DNA from: JABDOU01 sp041609995
GTDB taxonomy: Bacteria; Actinomycetota; Acidimicrobiia; Spongiisociales; SHLN01
Assembly: GCA_041609995.1 (NCBI GenBank)
Contig: JBFIPU010000001.1
Span: forward strand, 1 to 64,000
DNA length: 64,000 nt
Reading direction: 5' to 3'
The notes under the pieces: model-generated
The model's database searches: none
The model's input: only the letters and a program-made list of their open reading frames with translations
What the model was told of the DNA's origin: nothing
Shown here: piece after piece, positions 7,876 through 15,714 of the stretch
Layout of the letters: the number at the start of each line of letters is the position of its first letter
How positions within the stretch are numbered: position 1 is the first letter of the stretch
Made by a program: the position numbers and the translations under genes

Positions 7876-9291
7876 CTAGTTGAGAAGGCCCTGGGCGGCT
7901 GCCTCTTCCAGGTAGGCCGTCTCGGCTGCCGCCAGCGCATCCTCCACCGAGGTGCCGTCGACAATCGTCAGCAACGCCTCGCCCAGCTTGCTGCGGGCGA
8001 TGCCGGCAGCCGGGTGGGTCAGGTCGGGCCCGCGCCCCTCGACGAACGACGCTTGGGCGGCATCGCCGTTGCGAGGACCATCGGGGTTGGTGACCCCGGC
8101 CCGGGTGACGCCACCGAAGGCGGCGGCTGCCTCCTGGCTTTCGCGGTCGGTCGCCGCCATGATCGCCAGGAAGATCTTCTCAGGATCAACCGAGGTTCCC
8201 TTGGGAATGGCGTATCCGTCCATGTAGGCCGGGGCGGCGAGGACGCCGCTGCCGGTGTCCAGCGCCGGGGCGAACTGGATTTCACCGACGACGGCAGAGG
8301 CCTCGGGATCATCCATCGCCTGAGCGCGCGAGGCCCAGGTCTGGCCGACGACGTACTCGCCCGTCTGGAAGGCGGCCTGGATGTCGTCGGTACTGTAGGA
8401 GCCGCCGGTGACGCCACCGCAGGTCTCCAGCATGTCCTTGAGGATGTTGGCGGCCTGGATGCCCTCCGGAGAATTCCAGTTGGGCTGTCCGGTCACCGGA
8501 TCCACTGGATCCAGTCCCAGCGAGCCGAGCACATTGTCGAATTCGATCTGCCACGACCAGCCGGCCGAGAGCATCAGACCGAAGCCGGCGTAGCCGTTCT
8601 CCTCGAGCGTCGGGCACATGGCCAACGCCTCGTCAAACGTCGTCGGAACCGCCAACCCCAACTGGTTGAGCACCGGCTCGTTGTAGAACACGTGCATCGA
8701 GTTGGAGACCATCGGAACGGCATAGATGTTGCCGTCGATCGAACCGAGCTCGAAGAACGCCGGGTCGATCTCGTCGAGGTTGTACTCGTCGCGGTACTTG
8801 TCGATGAGGTCGTTGAGCGGCAGCAGAGCGTCCTTGTTGGCCAGCTCGATGATGAAGCTGTTCGAACCCTGGATGATCTCGAAATTGGGTTCACCGGTCG
8901 CCACGTCCAGCGTCACCTGGTTACGGGCCTCTTGCGAATCCAAGAATTGCACGTTGAAGGAATAGTTTCCTTCCGCGCACTCTTCCAGTTCGGCCGCATA
9001 CTGGCTGACGATGGGGAACTCCCAGCCCATCATGTCGATCTGCACCTCGGAGTCGGGGTTCGGGATCGGACATTCGGCGCTGATCATCTCCATAGCGCCG
9101 TCGTCCGGTGCCGGAGCCGGAGTGGTCTCGGTTGCACCGTCGTCGGCGGGGGCTGCCGTGGTGGCAGTCGTCTCGTCCGGCGTCGTCTCGGTGGAGCCGC
9201 CACAGGCGGCCGCCACCATCGCGAGAACGAGGATGAGTGCCAGCAAACGGTGGCGCCTCAGCCTGCTTGTCGCTGTTTTCATGGGTTTCAT
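7876..9291 (-). CDS. Extracellular solute-binding lipoprotein of a sugar-type ABC importer
   Basis: This 471-residue protein starts with a basic region, a hydrophobic stretch and a lipobox ending at Cys30 (MVAAAC), so it should be lipid-anchored outside the membrane. A Thr/Glu/Ala-rich linker (about 33-63) leads into the family-1 solute-binding fold, with typical blocks such as ANKDALLPLNDLI and a late TNPDGPRNGDAAQASF. A GGAGGAAAC ribosome site precedes the ATG. It heads the transporter part of the operon, followed by two permeases. Ligand specificity cannot be read; sugars, polyols and glycosides are typical for this family. Confidence 0.92.
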   Translation of the reverse strand: MKPMKTATSRLRRHRLLALILVLAMVAAACGGSTETTPDETTATTAAPADDGATETTPAPAPDDGAMEMISAECPIPNPDSEVQIDMMGWEFPIVSQYAAELEECAEGNYSFNVQFLDSQEARNQVTLDVATGEPNFEIIQGSNSFIIELANKDALLPLNDLIDKYRDEYNLDEIDPAFFELGSIDGNIYAVPMVSNSMHVFYNEPVLNQLGLAVPTTFDEALAMCPTLEENGYAGFGLMLSAGWSWQIEFDNVLGSLGLDPVDPVTGQPNWNSPEGIQAANILKDMLETCGGVTGGSYSTDDIQAAFQTGEYVVGQTWASRAQAMDDPEASAVVGEIQFAPALDTGSGVLAAPAYMDGYAIPKGTSVDPEKIFLAIMAATDRESQEAAAAFGGVTRAGVTNPDGPRNGDAAQASFVEGRGPDLTHPAAGIARSKLGEALLTIVDGTSVEDALAAAETAYLEEAAAQGLLN

Positions 9292-9333
9292 GTTTCCTCC
9301 ATGCGGCCTCCCAGCCGCCTCAGTTTCAATTGT

Positions 9334-10080
9334 CTATGGAAGCGACGCCGATGGTGTCGGCGTGCTCACGTGAGGATGGGATCTGTTGAGGTTGGGATCA
9401 AAGCTCAGCCACTGTTCGAGCGCGGCGGTCACGAACTCCGGGTTGTCGAGTGGGGACAGGTGCCCCGCCCCCGGCACCGCCGCCAACTGTGCACCAGGTA
9501 TAGCCGATGCGATTTCGCTGTGCATCCCGGCGTCGCACACCTGCTCATGTTCGCCGTACAGCACCAGGGTCGGGCAGGAGATGTCTGCCAGTGTCGGGCG
9601 GCTGTCGGGGCGGGTGGGCTGAGCGGCGTTCTGGCGCAGGAAAGCATCCGGCCCGATGTTCTCGGCCATGGCGACGATGAGCTCACCGAGCTCCTCGACC
9701 CGCCAGGCCAACATCGGCATCAGCATCGGAGTGATGTCCGAGAACCGACCGGCGGCAACCATCTCGGCGAACCGGTCCCACGTCTCGATTTGCATCGGTG
9801 TAGCGGGCCGGGGATTGGTGTCGAGGAGGGCCAGGCGTTCGACCCGTTCCGGCTCGCGTCGCATGATCTCCATGGCCACGATGCCGCCCAGAGAGAGGCC
9901 GGCCAGCGCGAAACGCGCCGGAGCCTCGTCCAATACGTCGTCGGCCAGGCCGGCGATCGTGTCGGACCTCGTCAAATCGCCCACCTGCACCGGCCGCCCC
10001 GCGGCAAGAGCCTTCACCTGGTGGGCGAACAATCGCTCGTCGCAGAGCGTTCCCGGCAACAGCAACAACGGTGTGCTCAT
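9334..10080 (-). CDS. Alpha/beta-fold hydrolase
   Basis: This 248-residue protein has the alpha/beta hydrolase nucleophile elbow GLSLGG with Ser63, a late GxGHL with His207 (GAGHLSPLDNPE) and an acidic residue in the YGEHEQVCD loop (Asp183 or Glu177), together a plausible catalytic triad. Such enzymes hydrolyse esters, lactones or thioesters. The C-terminal tail is rich in Ser/Pro/His and looks unstructured. Its ATG overlaps the stop of the bicupin gene (ATGA), so the two are coupled. In a sugar-oxidising pathway a lactonase role would fit, but nothing in the sequence proves it. Confidence 0.9.
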   Translation of the reverse strand: MSTPLLLLPGTLCDERLFAHQVKALAAGRPVQVGDLTRSDTIAGLADDVLDEAPARFALAGLSLGGIVAMEIMRREPERVERLALLDTNPRPATPMQIETWDRFAEMVAAGRFSDITPMLMPMLAWRVEELGELIVAMAENIGPDAFLRQNAAQPTRPDSRPTLADISCPTLVLYGEHEQVCDAGMHSEIASAIPGAQLAAVPGAGHLSPLDNPEFVTAALEQWLSFDPNLNRSHPHVSTPTPSASLP

Positions 10081-11216
10081 GCGAAGCTCCGTCGGTGCTT
10101 GCGCACGAGGTGGGCGGGCGCCAGGTAGCCGCCGGCGTCGATCACGGTTCCGGCGTCCCGAGCTGCCTCGACGGTCTCATCGGGCCATTCGAGATGGATC
10201 CGGGTGTCGCCGCCGTTGACGACCAGCAGGTGGGCGGGGTCCGATCCGGTATTGCGGAAGGACCGCCACACTCCAGGCGGGATGGACACCACCGAGCCGG
10301 GCTGGAGGTCCCGGCTCAGCAAATCATCGCCCTGGTTCACGTCGAGCACCCACCCATCGTCGGCCACCAGGAGACATTGGGTCTCGTGGCTGCGATGGCG
10401 TGAAACCGAGTTGCCGGCCGGCACGCGCAGCCAGTCGAGGCTGAACGTGTGGGGGTCGTAGATGGGCGGCGCCTGGTCACGGTCCATCGTCATGCCCCAG
10501 CCGATGACGGGGGCCAGCGAGCTGGCGTGCTCCGGCAGCATCGAGTCGGCCAGGGCGTGGTCGCTCCACGCCAAGTCCCCTTCACTCACCAACCGGGCCA
10601 ACAACTCGGCTTCGGTGTAGGTGCGGAGGCGCGAAACGTCCTCCTCGGACATGGGAGCCATGATCTCGCGTCCATCCAGCGAGTCGCCGGCCGCGGTGTC
10701 GAGCAGAGTGTTGTCCTCCAGCAGATGGAGACCCGTGTCGGCTGCCCGGGCGAGCACCCGGGGCGACCACATGATCCCACCGGTGTCATCGCCGCCGAGC
10801 ACGGCGTAGAGCACTGAATCTTCGATACCGATGTTGCGAAAGCCCCGAAAGATCCACGTCGGAACCGAGAGGACAAACCGCCCCGAGGCCTCAAACGTCT
10901 GGTCTTCTTCCACGCCCACCCGAAACTCGTATTCCCCACCGAGGGAGACGAACACCTCAGCCGTGTAGTGGAGGTGCTGGTTGTTGATGGCCCCGGGTGG
11001 CATACCGGCAGCCCCGATATTGAAGCCGTGGGCTTCGCGCAGGTTGATGTGCTGAGTCGGGTTCTCGGATACTCCGGGCCCGATCATGGAGAAGTTCAGC
11101 TTTCCTTCCGAGCCCGGCAGCCGCACATCGACAAAGGCGGCGTCGTCGGCCACGAAGGCGGACGGCGGAATCACCCGCTCGTCCAGGTCGGACCCGGTCA
11201 TGACCGGCGCGTTCAT
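10077..11216 (-). CDS. Bicupin protein (two cupin domains)
   Basis: This 379-residue protein has two cupin barrels. The first carries a metal-binding pattern NNQHLHYTAEVFVSLGGE, with His-x-His and a downstream Glu; the second carries RHRSHETQCLLVADDG and a PPGVWRSFRNTG strand. Bicupins include dioxygenases, isomerases and sugar-binding proteins. The ATG at 11216 overlaps the stop of the upstream SnoaL-like gene by 4 bases (ATGA); an ATG seven codons earlier is less likely. Position between a SnoaL-like gene and a hydrolase gene, all overlapping, suggests consecutive pathway steps. Substrate unknown. Confidence 0.8.
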   Translation of the reverse strand: MNAPVMTGSDLDERVIPPSAFVADDAAFVDVRLPGSEGKLNFSMIGPGVSENPTQHINLREAHGFNIGAAGMPPGAINNQHLHYTAEVFVSLGGEYEFRVGVEEDQTFEASGRFVLSVPTWIFRGFRNIGIEDSVLYAVLGGDDTGGIMWSPRVLARAADTGLHLLEDNTLLDTAAGDSLDGREIMAPMSEEDVSRLRTYTEAELLARLVSEGDLAWSDHALADSMLPEHASSLAPVIGWGMTMDRDQAPPIYDPHTFSLDWLRVPAGNSVSRHRSHETQCLLVADDGWVLDVNQGDDLLSRDLQPGSVVSIPPGVWRSFRNTGSDPAHLLVVNGGDTRIHLEWPDETVEAARDAGTVIDAGGYLAPAHLVRKHRRSFA

Positions 11217-12505
11217 TCCGTCTTCTCCGTGGGCCAATCCGGTTCTTCGGCAACCTCCTGGGACTCCGGCTGCTGGGCGGAGCCGGCGCCCGTGGCATCG
11301 CCGTCCTGGGCAGTGTCCGGCAGGTCCTTCGCATCGGAACGGAAGGGGGGACGCAGCGACCAGTCGGGAGCGTGGATTTGTTTGAGGATCGAGAATTCAT
11401 CGAAGACCGTCCACTCCGCGGTGATGCGCCCGTCCTGGATCAAATGGTGCGTGAAACCGAGCGTGCGAACTCGCCGGCCGGTGGGGGCCCCGTAGCTCGA
11501 TGGCCCGTCATGGGTCCCTTCCAGGATCCAGCGAGTGGCCACGACCGTTCCCCCCACCCGCTCGTTGGCCATGGTGTGATCCACGACGAGGCCGAGATCA
11601 CCGAAGGCCGCCAGCCATTCCAGAACCCGGTGCCGATACGCGCCATGACCGTGGAGCGTTCGGTTGGTTGACGTCTCGACGTAGATGTTGGGGGCGAACA
11701 CCTCTTCGATCCGGTCGAGGCGCCGGCGATTCCAGATGTCGTGCAGGGCTCCCCGAACGAAGAACTCGGCGTCCGACATGCCAATCGGCTTCTCCCCCAG
11801 CGGGTCGGGAGACCGTTGACCGAGGCTGCGGATCACGCCTCCCACCCCGCCCGCCAGCGGTCCGCCGCGACGTATTGCCTCCTCGGCTCCCAGCGTGCGG
11901 GCCAACTCGAACTCGTCCAATCCCATGGCGCGAATGGCGGCGAGTTCGTCGCGGGTCACCCATTCCTCGACGATCAGGTTGTCTTTCACGACACAGTGTG
12001 CGACCGCCTTCCGCCGCATCGTCCGGTTCGTGGGCGCACCGTAGGCGCTCCAACCCAGGTTGGTTCCCTGGTGGGTGATCCGATGGGAGGTGTGGAAACC
12101 CCGTTCTCCGTCCCCGGACCAGACCACGTCATCGCCCAGCAACTTGAGGTCGGGATAGGCGGCCATGGTCTGCGCACTGCCGGCCACGATCTCGTCGACG
12201 CCGTGCACATCTCCGTCGGCGGTGTGCAGGAGCACGTTGTGGGCGTAATGGTCGTAGATTCGACCGAGGCCCCCCTCCTCCCAGATGCGGTGGGTGCAGC
12301 GGATGATGTAGTGAACGATGTCTGCATAGATGTCTTCGAAGCCATCGAGCACCTGCCGGCGGATTCCGTCGTCGGCAAAGAAGAGGTCGATCCCCCGGGC
12401 CGGTGCGTCTACCACTTCGCCGTCGCCGGGGGACGCCAGGGCCGCCACGTCCGCTCCCCCTGAAGCCGTGGGCTCGATCGGCTCGGGGCGCAGGGGATCA
12501 GCCAC
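11213..12505 (-). CDS. Two-domain SnoaL-like protein (divergent copy 4)
   Basis: This 430-residue protein has two SnoaL/NTF2-like domains: about residues 50-185, with a HTADGDVHGVDEIVAG block, and about 210-370, with YVETSTNRTLHGHGAYRHRV. It lacks the ENWVxxDLL signature of the copies further downstream, so it is a more distant relative. The C-terminal 50 residues are Asp/Glu/Gln-rich and probably disordered. The GTG at 12505 overlaps the end of the LacI gene (GTGGCTGA, 8 bases), the same overlap sequence as between SnoaL copies 2 and 3. Being the first gene after the regulator, it may act first in the pathway. Confidence 0.8.
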   Translation of the reverse strand: MADPLRPEPIEPTASGGADVAALASPGDGEVVDAPARGIDLFFADDGIRRQVLDGFEDIYADIVHYIIRCTHRIWEEGGLGRIYDHYAHNVLLHTADGDVHGVDEIVAGSAQTMAAYPDLKLLGDDVVWSGDGERGFHTSHRITHQGTNLGWSAYGAPTNRTMRRKAVAHCVVKDNLIVEEWVTRDELAAIRAMGLDEFELARTLGAEEAIRRGGPLAGGVGGVIRSLGQRSPDPLGEKPIGMSDAEFFVRGALHDIWNRRRLDRIEEVFAPNIYVETSTNRTLHGHGAYRHRVLEWLAAFGDLGLVVDHTMANERVGGTVVATRWILEGTHDGPSSYGAPTGRRVRTLGFTHHLIQDGRITAEWTVFDEFSILKQIHAPDWSLRPPFRSDAKDLPDTAQDGDATGAGSAQQPESQEVAEEPDWPTEKTE

Positions 12506-13520
12506 CCGGATCTCTCCGATCGGCGACCGTTGAACGGATCGCGAGCAGCCCGGCAACCGTTCGGTTTTCCGCGACCGGTGGGTCGCCGGTGGCGAGCTCC
12601 AGGGCCTCATGCACCAGGAGGTCGAGGGGCTGTTCGACCGTGGTGAGGCTGTACGACAGCCAGGCTGCCTGCGGGAGGCCATCGAATCCGGTGACAGATA
12701 TGTCTTCGGGGACTCCCCGGCCTGCTCGGCGGAGCCCGTCCATGAGGCCGAACGCAATGCTGTCCGAGGCCGCCATGACCGCATCAGGCGCCGGATCGAG
12801 GGACAAGATCTGGTCGGAGACCGCCAGGCCATTGTGGTAGGTGAACGCTCCGGCCTCTATGTAGGGGCACGCCACCCCATGATCCGCCAGACGTTCGACG
12901 GCGGCCCGATAGCGCTCCTGGTCCGCCGCCGAGGTGCGCACGCCACCCACATAGACGATGTTGCGGTGACCGGTGTCGACAAGATGATCGGCCAGCGCCG
13001 TCATACCTCCCGCGGCATCGACGGAGACCGAGGCGACCCCCGTCTGGTGACCGTGGTAATTGAATAGAACAACGGGGATGCCGGACTCGGCGAGCACCGC
13101 CGCCTGACTGGGAGCCAGGATCATGGCCGAGACGATGAGGGCGTCGAGCTGATATGACTGCACCGCCTTCAACACGTGTTCCACGTCGGAGCCGATCTCG
13201 TATTCGAACAGGAGCAGCTGCAGGTCGCGGGTGACGAGCGCCGACGTGAACAGCGTGATGACGTGCTGGTAGTAGTCGCTCTCGTCGGGCACGACCAGCC
13301 CGATGATGCCGCTGGAGCGTGAAGCCAGGGTTCGCGCCATGGCGTTGGGTTGGTACCGCAGTTTGGCGGCAGCCTTCAGCACCTTCTCTCGCGCCTCCTC
13401 GGACACCGATTCGGGTGAGCTGAACGTGCGTGAGACAGTGGCCTGCGACACCTGGGCTTCACGGGCAACGTCGTGGGAGGTCGGCCGAAATGGCGGTCGG
13501 CGCTCGCGTGCGTCACCCAC
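12498..13520 (-). CDS. LacI-family transcriptional regulator
   Basis: This protein of about 340 residues has an N-terminal LacI helix-turn-helix (SHDVAREAQVSQATVSRTFS), a hinge region (LRYQPNAMARTLASR) and a periplasmic-binding-protein-like effector domain with the family blocks IIGLVVPDES and ISVTGFDGLPQA. LacI proteins bind palindromic operators and respond to a sugar-like ligand. A GTG at 13520 gives the usual family length; an ATG at 13580 would add 20 unrelated residues. It is the first gene of the operon that extends to the window edge, and a tandem palindrome lies just upstream, so autoregulation of the whole operon is likely. Confidence 0.92.
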   Translation of the reverse strand: MGDARERRPPFRPTSHDVAREAQVSQATVSRTFSSPESVSEEAREKVLKAAAKLRYQPNAMARTLASRSSGIIGLVVPDESDYYQHVITLFTSALVTRDLQLLLFEYEIGSDVEHVLKAVQSYQLDALIVSAMILAPSQAAVLAESGIPVVLFNYHGHQTGVASVSVDAAGGMTALADHLVDTGHRNIVYVGGVRTSAADQERYRAAVERLADHGVACPYIEAGAFTYHNGLAVSDQILSLDPAPDAVMAASDSIAFGLMDGLRRAGRGVPEDISVTGFDGLPQAAWLSYSLTTVEQPLDLLVHEALELATGDPPVAENRTVAGLLAIRSTVADRRDPGG

Positions 13521-13600
13521 GCGCCCGATCCGATCCACCCTCGATCGCGGCAACGACCCCCACCATCGGCCCGCCGTCATCTGCCAGAGTGTCCCGCACC

Positions 13601-13628
13601 ATGAATACGTATTATGAATACGTATTCA
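13601..13628. promoter_or_regulatory. Tandem palindromic operator, probable LacI-family binding site
   Basis: Two head-to-tail copies of a 13-base unit (ATGAATACGTATT, 13601-13613 and 13614-13626) each contain the palindrome AATACGTATT. The second copy extends to a perfect 14-bp palindrome TGAATACGTATTCA (13615-13628). The central CG of an AT-flanked palindrome is typical of LacI-family operators, and the site lies upstream of the LacI gene at the head of the operon. An AT-rich core in GC-rich DNA could also contain the -10 region. Confidence 0.75.
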
Positions 13629-13728
13629 GCCTGTTGTCAACCCCCGCTCTCATCTTTGCCCCTGGCGTGGGGACCGGGTTCGATCGGTCGGGATCGGCGT
13701 CCGAGCGCTCGAGGCGCTCGGGGGCCCA

Positions 13729-14082
13729 TCAGAGAGAAGCCTCCCAGCCGTCATAGTTGGCGCCATGGGCGGCTGCCAGTCGCACGAAGTGGGCGGCGTC
13801 CCCGGTGACGTTCTCGGGCGTGAGCACGTAGCCGTGGCGCTCGAAGACCACCGCCCAGCCGGCATAGCCGTCGGGAGGCGGCTTGGCGGTGGCCTGCCAC
13901 TCGCCTCCGGCGGACGCCAAGGCCCGGGCCGCCGGCTCATCTGCCAGACCGAAGATGAAATGAAGCACATGCCTGGGTTGGGCCAGGTCGGCTCCGTGGT
14001 TGAGCAGGGCGCGCAGTACCTGGCGGTCCTCGGCACGGGCGCCGGCGTACGCGGCCAGGGAATTGTTGCGTCGAAAGATCAT
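13729..14082 (-). CDS. RraB-like protein (ribonuclease E inhibitor domain)
   Basis: This small 117-residue protein resembles the RraB/DUF1260 fold: a helical N-terminal segment (AEDRQVLRALLNHGADL), a HVLHFIFGLADEPAARAL strand-helix, a GYAGWAVVFERHGYVLTPENV block and a C-terminal helix with GANYDGWEASL. RraB in enterobacteria binds and inhibits RNase E; in other lineages the role is unproven. The ATG at 14082 follows AAGGGAAACC, a fair ribosome site. It is transcribed divergently from ybaK and follows the operator region of the catabolic operon without belonging to it. Confidence 0.7.
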   Translation of the reverse strand: MIFRRNNSLAAYAGARAEDRQVLRALLNHGADLAQPRHVLHFIFGLADEPAARALASAGGEWQATAKPPPDGYAGWAVVFERHGYVLTPENVTGDAAHFVRLAAAHGANYDGWEASL

Positions 14083-14185
14083 GGTTTCCCTTCGGCACGA
14101 GGGCTCCAACCATTCAGCGATCTCGACCGCGCGCGGGCACCCATCATGCGGCGCACGGGTGGGGGGAGCCCGGTGATAACCTCCG

Positions 14186-14665
14186 GTGGTGGAGCGTCCG
14201 CCCAACACCCAAGCGGTTCGCTACCTGCGGGAGCGGGCCATCGACTTCACGACCCACCTGTATCGATACGAGGACGGTTCCGGAGCGGTCGGAGCCGCCG
14301 AGCTGCTCGGCGTTCCGTCCGAACAGGTGGTCAAGACGCTGATCATGGAGACCGAACAGGGCGAGCCCCTGTGCGTACTCATGCACGGAGATTCATCGGT
14401 CTCGACCAAAGCCCTCGCCCGCCACCTGGGCGTGAAGAGCGTACGCACATCCGATCCGGCAGTGGCGGAGAAGCGAACGGGATACCGGGTCGGCGGCACG
14501 TCTCCCTTCGGGCTCCGCTCGCCGATGCCCATCTTCGTCCAGGCGTCCATCCTCGACCACGAGCGGGTCTACATCAATGGCGGCAAACGCGGGTTCCTGA
14601 TGGGCCTCGCGACTGCCGACCTCGTGGGCCAGCTCGATTGCACCACCGTCGAGGTCCGGGCTTGA
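14186..14665 (+). CDS. ybaK: YbaK/EbsC-family aminoacyl-tRNA deacylase
   Basis: This 159-residue protein belongs to the YbaK/ProX editing-domain family, which hydrolyses mischarged tRNA such as Cys-tRNA(Pro). Typical blocks are LGVPSEQVVKTLIM with the key Lys, LARHLGVKSVR, and the ending GGTSPFGLR followed by VYINGGKRG. The start is one of two consecutive GTG codons at 14186/14189. The stop overlaps the TTG start of the DUF2332 gene, so the two are probably cotranscribed, although no functional link is known. Confidence 0.92.
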   Translation: MVERPPNTQAVRYLRERAIDFTTHLYRYEDGSGAVGAAELLGVPSEQVVKTLIMETEQGEPLCVLMHGDSSVSTKALARHLGVKSVRTSDPAVAEKRTGYRVGGTSPFGLRSPMPIFVQASILDHERVYINGGKRGFLMGLATADLVGQLDCTTVEVRA

Positions 14666-15714
14666 GGGACGCGAGGCGGGCTCTGGCCGATTTCGCCGGC
14701 GGCCCCCAGGCCGAGGACAGCCCCCTCTACGGAGCGCTGACGGACGCCATCATGAAGGACGAGTTCCTCTTCGACGTGACCTCGAGAACCCCGGCAGGCC
14801 AGCCGATTCCGCTCCACGTCTTGGCGGCCATCCAATACGTCCTGATGGACCGTCCCGCCGAAGAACTGGCCGCCTACTACCCGAACCTGACTGCCGAAGC
14901 CCGGGAGCCGGACGGGCGCCTGCCGGCCATTCTGCGGGCCTTCGTCGCTGACCACCGGAGCAGGATCGAACGATTGCTGGCGGAAAGGTCGGTGCAAACC
15001 AATGAGGTGGGGCGGATGGGCGTGCTGATGCCAGGGCTGTGCTACATCCACCAGCGCACAGAGAAACCCTTGAGCGTCATCGAAATCGGATGCTCGGCGG
15101 GCTTGCTGTTGGGATGGGAGGACTACTTCTTCGACTACGGCCGGGCCGGGTCGTTGGGCGACCCCGACGCCGACGTCGTGCTCCGGCCCGAGCTGCGCGG
15201 ACGAGGCGCGCCGCCGATCAGCGGCGGGATGCCGCCTACTGCCATCCGGATCGGGATCGACCTGGCACCGCTCGATGCCACCGACCCGGCTGACGCCGAC
15301 TGGCTGAGGGCACTCGTCTGGCCCGAGCACGCGAAGCGCCGGGAGCGTCTCAATCGCGCCCTGGAGACGGTGGCGAAGCACCCGCCCCGCCTGGTCGCCG
15401 GTGATGCCATCCACCTGCTCCCGGAACTGCTGGGCCGGCTGGACCCGGGCTCCACGAGGGTCGTCATGCACTCCATCGCGCTGTACCAGTTCGAACGGCC
15501 GGCCAGAGACGAAATAGACCGGATCCTGCGGGAGGCCGGTGAAACCGGCCCCGTTTACCGCCTCGAGTTCGAGTTCAACCCCGGCGAAAAGGGCGTGACC
15601 CAGCCGTTTCTACGGCTCCGCAGCTATGCGGACGGGACCGTCGAAGAAGAAGAGATCCTGGCTGCCGCCCAATATCACGGCCGTTGGCTGGAGTGGCTTC
15701 TCCCTACGTCGTGA
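14662..15714 (+). CDS. DUF2332 domain-containing protein
   Basis: This 350-residue protein matches the DUF2332 family, found mostly in actinobacteria and proteobacteria, with unknown function. A SAM-methyltransferase-like glycine loop is visible in VIEIGCSAGLLLGWEDYF, followed by RIGIDLAPLDATD and LPELLGRLDPG, so a methyltransferase-like fold is plausible. The frame is open far upstream, but similarity begins at the TTG at 14662, which overlaps the ybaK stop (TTGA). The 3-prime end overlaps the convergent methyltransferase gene by 11 bases. Confidence 0.85.
   Translation: MRDARRALADFAGGPQAEDSPLYGALTDAIMKDEFLFDVTSRTPAGQPIPLHVLAAIQYVLMDRPAEELAAYYPNLTAEAREPDGRLPAILRAFVADHRSRIERLLAERSVQTNEVGRMGVLMPGLCYIHQRTEKPLSVIEIGCSAGLLLGWEDYFFDYGRAGSLGDPDADVVLRPELRGRGAPPISGGMPPTAIRIGIDLAPLDATDPADADWLRALVWPEHAKRRERLNRALETVAKHPPRLVAGDAIHLLPELLGRLDPGSTRVVMHSIALYQFERPARDEIDRILREAGETGPVYRLEFEFNPGEKGVTQPFLRLRSYADGTVEEEEILAAAQYHGRWLEWLLPTS

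Noticed and set aside
7624..10128. An 834-residue plus-strand open frame opposite the binding-protein and hydrolase genes
   Set aside because: Its translation is Arg/Gly/His-rich with no domain content; the minus strand has clear families there. Long antisense frames are common in GC-rich DNA.
13765..14661. An N-terminal extension of the DUF2332 protein across ybaK
   Set aside because: The extension overlaps the recognised ybaK gene in another frame and has no similarity; the TTG at 14662 gives the family length.
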